DNA of 64,000 bases, from NCBI GenBank assembly GCA_023423275.1, contig JAFAFW010000075.1:141954-205953 (forward strand). The letters run 5' to 3'. Numbering within the stretch: position 1 is the first letter of the stretch; the number at the start of each line of letters is the position of its first letter. Of the stretch, positions 35,418 through 43,921 are shown piece after piece. A program made the translations under genes and the position numbers. Below the pieces are notes generated by a model. The model saw only the letters and a program-made list of their open reading frames with translations. It made no database searches and was not told where the DNA came from. Origin of the DNA: Pseudomonadota bacterium. Its GTDB lineage: Bacteria; Pseudomonadota; Alphaproteobacteria; Rhizobiales; Hyphomicrobiaceae.

Positions 35418-35628
35418 GCCGTTCCTCTTGATGGAATTTAGATTTGTAATAGCCCTAGGAAATCACAGAGCGCGGCTTCCGCCAACACCAGCTCCCGCAG
35501 TTGTGAGATCGTTCAACTTAAGGCGTGCCCTCGGCCCGCTTCGCGGTAACGCAGTTTGGCGCTAGACTGACACCAAAGGTCCACCCATAAGGGCCTTCTA
35601 TGACGACCGTTCCGGGAGGAGTTCGCGC

Positions 35629-36678
35629 ATGTCCATTTCACGCCGCCTGTTTGTCACTTCGGCAGCCGCCGGCTTGGCTGCTCCGGCCGTCCTCCGTGTT
35701 ACCGCTGCAAATGCAGCCGAGGTAACGCTTCGCCTGCACCATTTTCTCCCGGCCGTATCGAGCGTTCACAAGTTCCTGCTCGCCCCTTGGGCGAAGCGCA
35801 TCGAAGACGGTACCGGCGGGCGCCTCAAGATCGATATCTATCCCTCCATGCAGCTCGGCGGGGCTCCTCCGCAGTTGTATGATCAGGCGAAGGATGGCGT
35901 CGCTGACATCATCTGGACGCTGCCCGGCTATACCGCCAGCCGCTTCCCGACCACCGAGGTGTTCGAGCTGCCGTTCATCGCCGCGCGTGAAGGCATCGTG
36001 AACGCGCGTGCCGCCCAGGAATTTGCCGACCAGCACCTCAAGGAGGAAACCAAGGACGTCAAACTGCTGAGCTTCTGGTGTCACGACCATGGTCTGATCC
36101 ACGCCAACCGGCAGGTGAAGACCATGGAGGATCTCAAGGGCCTCAAGCTGCGGTTCCCGACACGCCTTGCTGGTGAAGCACTCAAGCTTCTCGGCGCCAG
36201 CCCGATCGGAATGCCCGTTCCGCAGGTGCCGGAAAGCCTCGCGCAGAAAGTGCTCGACGGCGCGGTGATCCCCTGGGAGGTCGTTCCCGCCGTGAAGGTG
36301 CAGGAACTCGTGAAATACCACACCGAGATTCCAGGCTCGCCGACCTTGTATACGGCCTCGTTCATGCTGGCGATGAACCCTGCCAAGTATCAGAGCTTGC
36401 CCGCCGACCTCAGGGCGGTGGTGGACGCAGAGACCGGCATGACGTTCGCCACGCATGCCGGCAAAATGTGGGATACCGTCGGCGCGGACATCTCAGAGAT
36501 GGTTCGCAAGCGCGGCAACATCATCACCACTATTGAGCAGTCCGAGAAGGCGCGATGGATGAAGGCCACCGAGCCGGTTGCTGATGGGTGGATCAAGCAG
36601 ATGAAGGAGCGCAACCTCGACGGCGGCAAGCTGCTCGAAGCTGCCAAGGCTGCGCTGGCCAAATATCAGAAGACCTGA
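35629..36678 (+). CDS. TRAP transporter substrate-binding protein, DctP family (orphan)
   Basis: A 349-residue DctP-type periplasmic binding protein with a twin-arginine-like signal (ISRRLFVTSAAAGLAAPAV, cleavage near ANA). The body shows LKIDIYPSMQLGGAPPQLYD, the carboxylate-binding arginine in LKGLKLRFPTRLAGEALK and VLDGAVIPWEVV. It starts behind gggaggagttcgcgc. No DctQ or DctM permease is near it, so it must share a distant permease, or it acts as a sensor or scavenger. The divergent molybdenum hydroxylase suggests the bound compound may be the substrate of that enzyme. Confidence 0.9.
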   Translation: MSISRRLFVTSAAAGLAAPAVLRVTAANAAEVTLRLHHFLPAVSSVHKFLLAPWAKRIEDGTGGRLKIDIYPSMQLGGAPPQLYDQAKDGVADIIWTLPGYTASRFPTTEVFELPFIAAREGIVNARAAQEFADQHLKEETKDVKLLSFWCHDHGLIHANRQVKTMEDLKGLKLRFPTRLAGEALKLLGASPIGMPVPQVPESLAQKVLDGAVIPWEVVPAVKVQELVKYHTEIPGSPTLYTASFMLAMNPAKYQSLPADLRAVVDAETGMTFATHAGKMWDTVGADISEMVRKRGNIITTIEQSEKARWMKATEPVADGWIKQMKERNLDGGKLLEAAKAALAKYQKT

Positions 36679-36768
36679 GGATTCCGGAGACAGGCCGGGT
36701 GAGGTCGACGGATGTGGTGCGCGACGACCCGCTCGCTGCATCTGCAATCGCCCATGAAGGAGAGCGAG

Positions 36769-37062
36769 ATGCCCAAAGGCTACTGGATCGCGCACGTCAC
36801 GGTGACGAACCCGGAAGGGTACAAGGGCTATATGGCCGCAAATGCCGAGCCTTTGCAGAAATACGGCGGGCGCTTTCTGGTGCGCGGCGGCCAGGCTGAG
36901 ATCCGCAGCGGTCCCGAGCGGCAGCGTCACGTCATCATCGAGTTCGACAGCTATGCGACCGCAAAGGCCTGCTACGACTCACCCGAATATCAGGCTGCCG
37001 CCAAAATCCGCGACGCGAATGGCATCGCGGATGTCGTGATCGTAGAGGGCTACGACCCATAA
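36769..37062 (+). CDS. DUF1330 domain-containing protein
   Basis: A 97-residue ferredoxin-like-fold protein starting MPKGYWIAHVTVTNPEGYK after aaggagagcg. The pattern KYGGRFLVRGGQAEIRSG and FDSYATAKACYDSPEYQ is typical of DUF1330, whose biochemical role is unclear. It lies 90 bp after the orphan TRAP binding protein and is probably co-transcribed with it. In other bacteria such small proteins often sit beside catabolic genes. Confidence 0.87.
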   Translation: MPKGYWIAHVTVTNPEGYKGYMAANAEPLQKYGGRFLVRGGQAEIRSGPERQRHVIIEFDSYATAKACYDSPEYQAAAKIRDANGIADVVIVEGYDP

Positions 37063-37123
37063 ACTTCTGCATGAATAGCGGTTTGCTCGCGAATACGGCG
37101 CGCCAAATCGCGCCGCTGCGCAC

Positions 37124-37945
37124 CTATTTGATCAGCAGAGTGTCCAGTCCCCGCACGAGTCCCTTGATTGATCTCACCTCGCGCGCGGCAATCAGAGTGC
37201 CCTCGACGAATATCGTATTGTCCTGCTCGTCATGCCGCAGAATGAGCCTCTCGCCCTCCGCACCGAAGATCACTTCGACCGCCAACGGGCAACCCGGCAA
37301 CCGCACCGAATGAACATGCGCGCCGCCGACCGAGGCACCGCGCGCGGCGACCGGCCCAATCAACTGATCGTCCCGCAGATGAACATGAGGTGATCGCACC
37401 CGCGCCAGCTCTTCCACGACCTCGCGCGCTGTCCCACTCGGCACGTCGGGCTTCCGCGCTCCGGCATATTCGATGACTTCCCAGTGCGGCACATAACGCG
37501 CGGCGATCTTGGAGAAGTGCAACATCAGCGCCGCCGTCAGCGAGAAGTTGCCGGTGATGGCGCCGACGCCCGCGCTTCGAGCCGCCGCATCGATCCGTTC
37601 GAAGTCATGGTCGAAAAAGCCGGTGGTGCCGATGACCACATGGATGCCTCGCGCGAACGCAGCATCGATATTTCCATGTACCGCGGCGGGATGCGTGTAA
37701 TCGATCAAGACGGCGGGCTTGGCATCGAGCGCGGCGTCTATGCTGTCCGTAGCGATGACACCGCACGGCCGTCCGACGACCACGGAGCCGATATCCTGCC
37801 CGGCCGTCTTGCGCGTAACCGCACTCACCAGCCGGAACTCGTCCGGACGCTTCAAAACCTCGGCAATCAATTGCTGTCCCACGCCGCCCGAAGCGCCGGC
37901 AATACAGACATCAATCGGTCCCGGCGGACCGGCAGAATCAGTCAT
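37124..37945 (-). CDS. dapB: 4-hydroxy-tetrahydrodipicolinate reductase
   Basis: A 273-residue enzyme of lysine and diaminopimelate synthesis. The nucleotide-binding start is VCIAGASGGVGQQLIAEVL. Further marks are IDYTHPAAVHGNIDAAFARG, VIGTTGF, the substrate loop GNFSLTAALMLHFSKIAARY, and the catalytic region EVIEYAGARKPDVPSGTARE in which a canonical Glu-x2-His-His-x3-Lys-x-DxPSGT is altered (EYAGARKPDVPSGTA). That missing His-His pair is typical only of divergent members, so this may be a DapB paralogue rather than the main enzyme. The ATG at 37945 was chosen over the TTG at 37954. Confidence 0.75.
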   Translation of the reverse strand: MTDSAGPPGPIDVCIAGASGGVGQQLIAEVLKRPDEFRLVSAVTRKTAGQDIGSVVVGRPCGVIATDSIDAALDAKPAVLIDYTHPAAVHGNIDAAFARGIHVVIGTTGFFDHDFERIDAAARSAGVGAITGNFSLTAALMLHFSKIAARYVPHWEVIEYAGARKPDVPSGTAREVVEELARVRSPHVHLRDDQLIGPVAARGASVGGAHVHSVRLPGCPLAVEVIFGAEGERLILRHDEQDNTIFVEGTLIAAREVRSIKGLVRGLDTLLIK

Positions 37946-37976
37946 CGCGAACAATCCTTACCTTTCAGCGCAGGCC

Positions 37977-38849
37977 CTACGCTTGCAATTGGCTCCGCGC
38001 GGCTGTCACCGTGTTCTGCAACAGGCACGCGATGGTCATCGGACCGACGCCACCGGGAACCGGAGTGATCGCCCCAGCGACCTTCACGGCCTCCGCGAAC
38101 GCGACATCGCCAACCAATTTCCCCTTCCCGCCGGCGCCTTCCACACGGTTGATCCCGACATCGATGACGATCGCACCGGGCTTGATCCAGTCACCGTGCA
38201 CCATTTCCGGCCGCCCGACAGCGGCGATCACCAGATCCGCGCGCCGGACCACGGATGGCAGGTCCCGCGTGCGGGAATGCGCGATCGTCACGGTGCAATC
38301 CTCGCGCAACAGCAACTGCGCCACCGGCTTGCCAACGATGTTGGAGCGTCCGACAACCACCGCTTCGATACCTTTCAGATCGGCATGAACCGATTTTGCC
38401 AGGATAATGCAGCCTGCGGGCGTGCATGGCACCAGCGACCGTTCACCCGCGGACAACCGGCCGACATTGACCGGATGAAATCCGTCCACATCCTTCGCCG
38501 GATCGATAGCCTCGATGACCCTGCGCGCGTCGATCTGCTGGGGGAGCGGAAGCTGAACCAGAATACCGTGGACGGAACGGTCGCGGTTGAGCGTGGCGAT
38601 GAGGTCCAGCAGGGCTGCTTCGCTGACGGTATCAGCCAACCGGTGCTCGAACGATTGCATGCCCGCTTCGACCGTCGCCTTGGCCTTGTTGCGCACATAG
38701 ACATGACTGGCCGGATCGTCACCGACTATGACCACGGCCAGCCCGGCAGAGACGCCCGTCTCCCGCTTCAGCCTGCCGACGTCCTCGGCAACGGCGGCGC
38801 GCACCTGCGCAGCCATGGCCTTGCCGTCAATGATCCGTGCCTCGGCCAT
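37977..38849 (-). CDS. folD: Bifunctional methylenetetrahydrofolate dehydrogenase/methenyltetrahydrofolate cyclohydrolase
   Basis: A 290-residue FolD. The conserved signatures are VIVGDDPASHVYVRNKAKA with the catalytic lysine, GILVQLPLPQQIDARRV, and the NADP-binding AVVVGRSNIVGKPVAQLLL. PGGVGPMTIACLLQNTV near the C-terminus is diagnostic. It interconverts methylene-, methenyl- and formyl-tetrahydrofolate. The ATG at 38849 is preceded by a GTG in frame at 38852. It lies 15 bp after the DUF167 gene on the same strand and 31 bp before dapB. Confidence 0.96.
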   Translation of the reverse strand: MAEARIIDGKAMAAQVRAAVAEDVGRLKRETGVSAGLAVVIVGDDPASHVYVRNKAKATVEAGMQSFEHRLADTVSEAALLDLIATLNRDRSVHGILVQLPLPQQIDARRVIEAIDPAKDVDGFHPVNVGRLSAGERSLVPCTPAGCIILAKSVHADLKGIEAVVVGRSNIVGKPVAQLLLREDCTVTIAHSRTRDLPSVVRRADLVIAAVGRPEMVHGDWIKPGAIVIDVGINRVEGAGGKGKLVGDVAFAEAVKVAGAITPVPGGVGPMTIACLLQNTVTAARSQLQA

Positions 38850-38864
38850 CACATCTGTCCTTCT

Positions 38865-39200
38865 TCATTTGATGTTGGACAATTGCTTCTCGATCAGAGC
38901 CTCGAGGTCCCCAGGATCTCCCTGAATTGTCAGGACCTTGATGCGCGATTTGGCTCCGGACGTCACGGCCACCGTTGTCTTCGGCACCGATAGCCAGTCG
39001 GCAACCAGACGCGCCAACGCTGTGTTTGCTGCTCCGTTCTCGGGCAATGCGCGAACGCGCGCTTTCACGGCACGGCCCTCGGCCGTGTCTTCCAGCCCCT
39101 CAATAGCGTCCTTTGCTGCACGTGGCGTCAGCCGTGCACGGAGAACAAGGCCGCGATCCGTCGGCCACCAGACGTCCTGTCTCGTTGGCTGTCCGCTCAA
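38865..39200 (-). CDS. DUF167 (YggU-like) family protein
   Basis: About 111 residues with the DUF167 core: RGLVLRARLTPRAAKDAIEG, VKARVRALPENGAANTALAR and VTSGAKSRIKVL. The function is unknown, though a role in nucleic-acid or stress processes has been proposed for the fold. There is no ATG upstream of the core; the best start is a TTG at 39200 that overlaps the TGA of the yggT gene (TTGA), so it is likely translationally coupled to it. The yggT-yggU pairing is widely conserved in proteobacteria. Confidence 0.82.
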   Translation of the reverse strand: MSGQPTRQDVWWPTDRGLVLRARLTPRAAKDAIEGLEDTAEGRAVKARVRALPENGAANTALARLVADWLSVPKTTVAVTSGAKSRIKVLTIQGDPGDLEALIEKQLSNIK

Positions 39201-39496
39201 CTCGACAAAAGTCCACCGATCAACCAGCCGTGGATGACGACGGACCGGATAAAGAATATCCCCAGCAGGAGGATGACAGGCGACAGATCGAGGCCTCCAA
39301 GATCCGGCATGAAGTTGCGGATCGGCCTCAACAGAGGTTCCGTAACGGCGTTGAGCGCCTGCCAGACGGACCGCACGAACTGGTTGTAAGGATTGATGAC
39401 GTTGAAGGCGATGAGCCAGGAGAAGATCACGCTGGCGATGACGATCCACGTATAGAGGCTGAGCAAGTAGTCGATGAAAAGCAGCAGGGGTATCAT
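39197..39496 (-). CDS. YggT family membrane protein
   Basis: A 99-residue membrane protein starting MIPLLLFIDYLLSLYTWIVI with three hydrophobic segments. The motif NPYNQFVRSVWQALNAVTEPLLRPIRNFMPDLGGLDLSP is the YggT family signature (NP...LY..TEPLL.PIR...P...G.D.SP). The family is implicated in osmotic or cell division stress tolerance. The frame remains open upstream into unrelated sequence, so the ATG at 39496 with agatcgt-poor leader is chosen by homology. Confidence 0.9.
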   Translation of the reverse strand: MIPLLLFIDYLLSLYTWIVIASVIFSWLIAFNVINPYNQFVRSVWQALNAVTEPLLRPIRNFMPDLGGLDLSPVILLLGIFFIRSVVIHGWLIGGLLSS

Positions 39497-39763
39497 CGCG
39501 CGTTGGTCTCCTCGGCTGGTCGAGAACGTGTAAACGAACCATGGCGCGCGGGGCAAGGGCGCTCTGACGATGACCGGTCTCGCCCACATCTTCGGCAGCA
39601 CCCCGGGGCTTGCGGGGTTGACATGCGCAATGGCCACGGTTGACGCGCCGCGAGGTGTGTGTGCGGCGCACGAGCGTGGCGATCGCGGCGAGCTTGCCTT
39701 GCTTGACAAGCCAGGGAGGCGGCCCCTAAATGCCCACCGTTTCGCGTCCCACCGCGACACTTC

Positions 39764-39839
39764 GGGGCCGTAGCTCAGATGGGAGAGCGCTGCAATCGCA
39801 CTGCAGAGGTCAGGGGTTCGATTCCCCTCGGCTCCACCA
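39764..39839 (+). tRNA. tRNA-Ala (anticodon CGC)
   Basis: The 76-nt gene folds into a full cloverleaf. The acceptor stem is ggggccg with cggctcc, the D stem gctc/gagc, the anticodon stem ctgca/tgcag with loop atcgcac (anticodon CGC at 39797-39799, U33 before it), and the T arm ggggttcgattcccc. The CCA end is encoded at 39837-39839. It reads GCG codons. Its 3' part is the attachment site of the adjacent integrase element. Confidence 0.96.
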
Positions 39840-40961
39840 TGCTTCCGTGAACCCCTTTGAAACATTGATGTTTTTCGGTGGATTTCCCAAACTTTGGAGA
39901 CGGGTTTGGGAATCTGTATCCCGCTTTTTCGCGGTCAGACGCTCCATTGCCGCCTTTGCCAGCTTCTTTTGCTCGGCTGCCCTGGTGTAGCGCGCGACCT
40001 CCTGCAGCGTCGCATGGCCGGTGATCGCCGCGATCTCGTTGGCCGAACAGCCAGCCTCCGCCAGCCGGCGGGCCGCCGCTTTCCGCAAACCGTGGGTGAC
40101 GCAATGCGCCGGCAAGCCTGCGCGTGCAATCTTGTCCGCCATAAAGTTGCCAAAGCCGTTCGATGTGAACGGCGCGCCGAAGGCCGTTTGCAGGATCGCT
40201 GCCCCCTCCAGGTCAACGCCCTGCAGAATCCCGACGAGTTCCGGATGGATCGGGATCCATAGCTTGACCGCCTGCGTACGCCTTGTTTTGAGCGGGATAA
40301 CGCCAATGGTTCCGTCCTGCACATCGACTGGTGACATTCTCACCACATCAGAGCGGCGCTGTCCGGTATAGAGAAGCAACGCGAACGCCAGCCGTGCGGT
40401 CGTGCCGATCGGCCAACGCTTTTCAAATCGCGCGATCTCATCCTCGGTCCAGGTGTGGAACTCACCACCAACATATTTCCGGATCCGCAGTGTCGGGTCA
40501 TCCTGACGCCAGCCGCAGTCCATTGCGAAGTGAATGAGGACCTTGATCTTCTGCAGCATACTGTTGGCGGCGCCCGGCCTATCGACCCGCTTCGCCATCA
40601 TGCGCCGGACATGGTCGCGCGTCATCTCGGCGACTTGGCGGTGGCCAATACCTTCATCCAACACAAGCTTCTCAATCACAGCCCGATAGGTTTTCTGCGT
40701 GGAGGGCGCGAGGCGCAAAAAATCCGAACTCGCAAAGTAGTCCTGAACGAGACGATCGAAGGTGCCCGGCGCGCCACGCTGCTTAACTGGATGTTCAACA
40801 GCTCTCCCAGCCGCTGCCCGCTCGTACGCGGCAATGAACTGCGGCGTGCCAGGCATGCCGGGCAAGGCAACACGCTTCCCACGCCCGACCCGATAGTAAT
40901 AGCGCCAGCGGCCATGTCGGTCCTTGAACCGGTCAATGTACTTCAATTTCACGTACGTCAT
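39810..40961 (-). CDS. Tyrosine-type site-specific integrase
   Basis: A 383-residue phage/island-type integrase. The N-terminal arm-binding part (YVKLKYIDRFKDRHGRWRYY) and the SAM-like core-binding domain precede the catalytic domain. The catalytic residues are visible: Arg in LLYTGQRRSDVVRM, His-x2-Arg in AHCVTHGLRKAAAR, His in AAITGHATLQEVARY with the nucleophile Tyr in that segment (VARYTRAA). The last 30 bases lie inside the tRNA-Ala gene read in antisense, ending WWSRGESNP, as in integrases that reconstitute their tRNA target. Its start overlaps the stop of the AlpA-like gene (ATGA). Confidence 0.93.
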   Translation of the reverse strand: MTYVKLKYIDRFKDRHGRWRYYYRVGRGKRVALPGMPGTPQFIAAYERAAAGRAVEHPVKQRGAPGTFDRLVQDYFASSDFLRLAPSTQKTYRAVIEKLVLDEGIGHRQVAEMTRDHVRRMMAKRVDRPGAANSMLQKIKVLIHFAMDCGWRQDDPTLRIRKYVGGEFHTWTEDEIARFEKRWPIGTTARLAFALLLYTGQRRSDVVRMSPVDVQDGTIGVIPLKTRRTQAVKLWIPIHPELVGILQGVDLEGAAILQTAFGAPFTSNGFGNFMADKIARAGLPAHCVTHGLRKAAARRLAEAGCSANEIAAITGHATLQEVARYTRAAEQKKLAKAAMERLTAKKRDTDSQTRLQSLGNPPKNINVSKGFTEAWWSRGESNP

Positions 40962-41224
40962 TCGAAGTCAGACCAACTGTCGCCGACAACCGAACCTACG
41001 ACCTGATCGCCGTCACCCTGCCGCGGAAGCCTGAGAAACGCCGCATCCAACTCGCCGATATCCCAGATCCTGCGGCCTCCGATCACGCGTGGCAGGGGCA
41101 TTATGCCCTGCCCAACGAGTCGGCGAAAGAAGCTCGGCGAGACCGACAAATAAACCGCGGATTCGCTCTCTGAGAGGCCGCGACGGACCGTCAATCTGCT
41201 GGCAATCGTGGACTTCGACGGCAC
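40958..41224 (-). CDS. AlpA/MerR-like DNA-binding protein (putative excisionase or regulator)
   Basis: An 88-residue protein with a winged-helix pattern: RRGLSESESAVYLSVSPSFFRRLVGQGIMPLPRVIGGRRIWDIGELDAA, where the sequence GLSESESAVYLSVSPSFF forms the helix-turn-helix and PRVIGGRRIWDI the wing. It starts at a GTG at 41224 and its stop overlaps the integrase ATG by four bases, so it probably is an excisionase-like factor or controls integrase. No other phage genes follow. Confidence 0.75.
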   Translation of the reverse strand: MPSKSTIASRLTVRRGLSESESAVYLSVSPSFFRRLVGQGIMPLPRVIGGRRIWDIGELDAAFLRLPRQGDGDQVVGSVVGDSWSDFE

Positions 41225-41517
41225 TTGTCTTTCCGCATCAGTGAGGCTGCGAGATCAGCAATAGCATACTCCTCGGATACAATCATTCGACCGAATTTGA
41301 TGCAGCTAACTTTGCGCATCAATTGCGATACAAAATAGTGAGCACGAAAGAATTCTCGTTATTTCCTATCGCGCCCTTTTTATCGCCACCGCACCTGCAT
41401 TCACTGCCGCTTAATTCGACGCATAATCGACGCACGGTATTTTTCTGCACAGAATTCAAACATCGCAAAGTGTGCCACTTCTTTATGAGTTTCCCAGTCT
41501 CACAAAGGAGCTCTTCC

Positions 41518-41711
41518 ATGGCGCACCGCTCATTCGATCTACCCGAGATCCTGACGACACAAGACGTCGCTGCGATCGTAGTCGTCACTCCGAAAACAAT
41601 TCGGCGTTGGATAAAAGATAAAAACTAAAAGCCATAAAGCTTGGACAGGTTATCCGCATCACCCGAAAAGATTTTGAAGATTTCCTGAAGCGCCATCGAT
41701 GTCAGTCATAG
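41518..41711 (+). pseudogene. Helix-turn-helix excisionase-type gene, frameshifted
   Basis: The frame starts at the ATG at 41518 after aaaggagctcttcc. It reads MAHRSFDLPEILTTQDVAAI then TPKTIRRWIKDKN and stops at 41626-41628. If the frame shifts back by one base in the A-rich stretch 41613-41630, the product continues KLKAIKLGQVIRITRKDFED then FLKRHRCQS to a stop at 41709-41711, restoring a normal excisionase/MerR-type DNA-binding domain of about 64 residues. The break looks like a lost A in a short A run. The 293 bp between it and the AlpA-like gene at 41224 hold the divergent promoters and no other gene that I can support. Confidence 0.7.
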
Positions 41712-41853
41712 CCTTGGGAAACCGTGCCCATTAAGCAAGTCCACTTTGCTGATATAGCGTTTTCCCAATTGTCCGCTCAGGGACGGCGAAACTCTCCCAA
41801 GGCATCTTAAGGCACAGGATATCGATCACAATCACCAGAATATGCAGGGAAAC

Positions 41854-42966
41854 ATGAAGCACCAATTTGATGACCCCTCGATTCCCTCCTGGATCGAAAT
41901 TATCGAACGCGTGAAGTCTGACGTCACATTGCAGCCCGACAAACGGACCGTTGTTGCCTGCCGTTTGCGACAGCTGCTGAAATGGGATGCGATCGCCAAT
42001 CAACGCCTGCACCCGCTCCCGGCAGAGACCCTGCCGTTCAGCGAGTCGCATCTCGAAGCCTTGATCAAGCCGCTGTCGCCCAGCGTACTTGGCATCGCCC
42101 CCAAAACACTGGCCAACGCCATTGCCGATGCCCGCTTCACGCTCAGCCACTATGGCCTCCGGCCGGTGCGGCCGTGGCTGCTACTTCCACCCGCGTGGTC
42201 TCAACTGGAGGCAATCATCGAGCAGGCCTTTCTGCGCATGAATGTCAAACGCCTGCTGCGGTTCTGCGCGGCGCATGGCCTTCTGCCATCAGCCGTGAAC
42301 CCACAGATCGTTCCTGCATTCATCGCGGCGGTGGAAGCCGACATACGCGTGGCCAATCCGGCTTTGATCGCCCGACGGGCGCTGCGGGCGTGGAATGCAC
42401 TGGCCACAGGGCACGCCGATCAATGGCCTCAGGTGCGACTGTCAATGCCTCGTCGCCGGAAGATTTGGGGACGGCGGTGGACAGAGGTCCCGGCCTTGGA
42501 ACGAGCGATCGACGCCTACTTTTCTCCGCCTCTGCCGCATCAACTCTTCAAATGCCGGCACAAGAAGAAGCTGCGCCCGACAACCATCCAGACACAGAAG
42601 GAGGCACTGCGTTGCTATGTCAGCGCCCTGCTCAACGACGGCATGCCTGGCCAGGTCTTCCTCGCCTATATCGAGCAGATTCTGGTGCCGACACTCGCAC
42701 CCGGCGACATTGTCGTGCTCGACAATCTCCCCGGTCACAAGCCGTCCAGGGTGCGCGAGGTGATCGAGGCGGCGAGCGCGGAGCTACGCCTCCTGCCGCC
42801 CTACTCACCAGATCTCAATCCCATCGAGATGGCCTACTCGAAGCTCAAATCCCTGCTCAGAAAGGCTGCCGCCCGAAGCGTCGATCAGCTTTGGACAGCA
42901 ATCGCAGAGGCCCTGCCGAACCTCGCGCCCAGAGATTGCAAAGCCTACTTCAAAGCCGCCGGATAG
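41854..42966 (+). pseudogene. Integrase-like N-terminus fused in frame to an IS630 transposase tail
   Basis: A 370-residue open frame made of two unrelated parts. Residues 1-263 (ATG at 41854, cagggaaac leader) look like the core-binding domain of an XerC/phage-type integrase: ADARFTLSHYGLRPVRPWLL, PAFIAAVEADIRVANP and LRPTTIQTQKEALRCYVSAL. Its catalytic tyrosine recombinase domain is absent. From 42643 the frame continues as the C-terminal third of an IS630-family DDE transposase: LAYIEQILVPTLAPGDIVV, LDNLPGHK, LLPPYSPDLNPIEMAYSKLK, with the second Asp and final Glu of the triad but no first Asp. Neither half should be active. The exact join was placed by eye. Confidence 0.75.
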
Positions 42967-42993
42967 AGAGCCGTATGATCGGAAAATGCTCTA
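42643..42993 (+). mobile_element. IS630-family element, truncated 3' remnant
   Basis: The transposase tail from 42643 is followed 27 bp after its stop by the sequence gatcggaaaatgctcta at 42977-42993, which looks like an IS630 terminal repeat ending in the TA target dinucleotide. The 5' two thirds of the element, including its left repeat, are missing. The next 283 bp (42994-43276) contain no gene that I can support. Confidence 0.65.
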
Positions 42994-43276
42994 GTCTGGG
43001 CCGATCACGAGCAGGGCCAATCAGGAGCAATCATCCCTCTTGTTGAAGGCTCGATCGAATCACTAACGCTCTAGGCGGGCGTAGCTCAAACGAATCGGGC
43101 AGCGGAGTGCCGCAACAGGTTGCGAAACAACTCACCGACAAGTACCACCGGGGCCTCGATTTGGCTCGGCTGGAGTGGACTATTTCCACGATTACGGGTA
43201 CTTCTGCAATACTGTCCAATGTCAGCCGTCATCATCTTGCCGACGGCAAACATGCCAATAAACATCATGAAAAATC

Positions 43277-43921
43277 ATGACCAGAACGAGCCGTATAACA
43301 TTGAGTGGACGGCGCACGAAGCCGGTTAAGGGTAAGCCGACGCCACCTACCGCAGCCTCTACTAACGATGCTTCGGAACGGCGTGATCGTATCGTGCTCG
43401 CCGCTTCCCAGCATTTTGCCCGTAATGGGTTTGATGCAACCTCAATGCGGGATATCGCGAAGGATGCCGGCATTCTTGCAGGGTCGATGTACCACTACTT
43501 TGCGTCAAAGGAAGAACTCTACATTGCGGCACACGCCGCAGGCTTAAAAGTCGTAACCGAAGCCGTTTTGGAGGCCATCAAAGGTGTGGCCGACCCCTGG
43601 GAGCGCCTGGCGGAGGCCGCAGCCGTGCATTGCCGCATGCTGGTTGGCAACCACGCCCGGGTGTTCCGCCACCCTCAAATTCCAACTCCGTCCCTCATCG
43701 TGGACTTTCATGGCGTCATTGTCAGGCAGCGAGATTCGTACGAGCGGATTTTCCGGGATCTTATCGCCGACCTGCCGTTGCCCAAGGACGTTGATCGCCA
43801 CCTGTTGCGATTGCACTTTCTGGGTGCGCTCAATTGGGTCTCGCAGTGGTACAGGGCGGACTTCCGGCTTACGCCGGACGAGGTGGGCCGCGGCCTCGTG
43901 CATATGCTGAGAAGAAAGTAG
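43277..43921 (+). CDS. TetR/AcrR family transcriptional regulator
   Basis: A 214-residue regulator. The N-terminal HTH (about residues 37-85) reads DRIVLAASQHFARNGFDATS, then MRDIAKDAGILAGSMYHYF and ASKEELYIAAH, matching the KstR2/FadR-like branch of TetR (TSMRDIA..AG...GS.YHYF.SKE), which often senses CoA thioesters in catabolic clusters. The helical C-terminus would bind the ligand. It is convergent with the Liv-type importer operon and is a candidate repressor of the sites at 48369 and 50095. Confidence 0.9.
   Translation: MTRTSRITLSGRRTKPVKGKPTPPTAASTNDASERRDRIVLAASQHFARNGFDATSMRDIAKDAGILAGSMYHYFASKEELYIAAHAAGLKVVTEAVLEAIKGVADPWERLAEAAAVHCRMLVGNHARVFRHPQIPTPSLIVDFHGVIVRQRDSYERIFRDLIADLPLPKDVDRHLLRLHFLGALNWVSQWYRADFRLTPDEVGRGLVHMLRRK

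Noticed and set aside
39810..39839. The C-terminal WWSRGESNP of the integrase as a protein motif
   Set aside because: These codons are the antisense reading of the tRNA-Ala 3' end, which produces this peptide in many genomes, so it is not evidence of a domain.
41613..41630. Programmed -1 frameshift in the excisionase-like gene
   Set aside because: The slippery heptamer is not canonical (taaaaac rather than aaaaaac or similar) and no downstream structure stands out, so a simple base loss is more likely.
41982..43046. A 354-codon plus-strand frame overlapping the integrase/IS630 chimera
   Set aside because: Wrong frame over the recognised integrase and transposase segments; composition is Arg/Ala/Ser rich without motifs.
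43078..43100. A tRNA-like start, gggcgtagctcaaacg
   Set aside because: No anticodon arm, T arm or acceptor partner follows, so it is not a tRNA; it may be a chance match.
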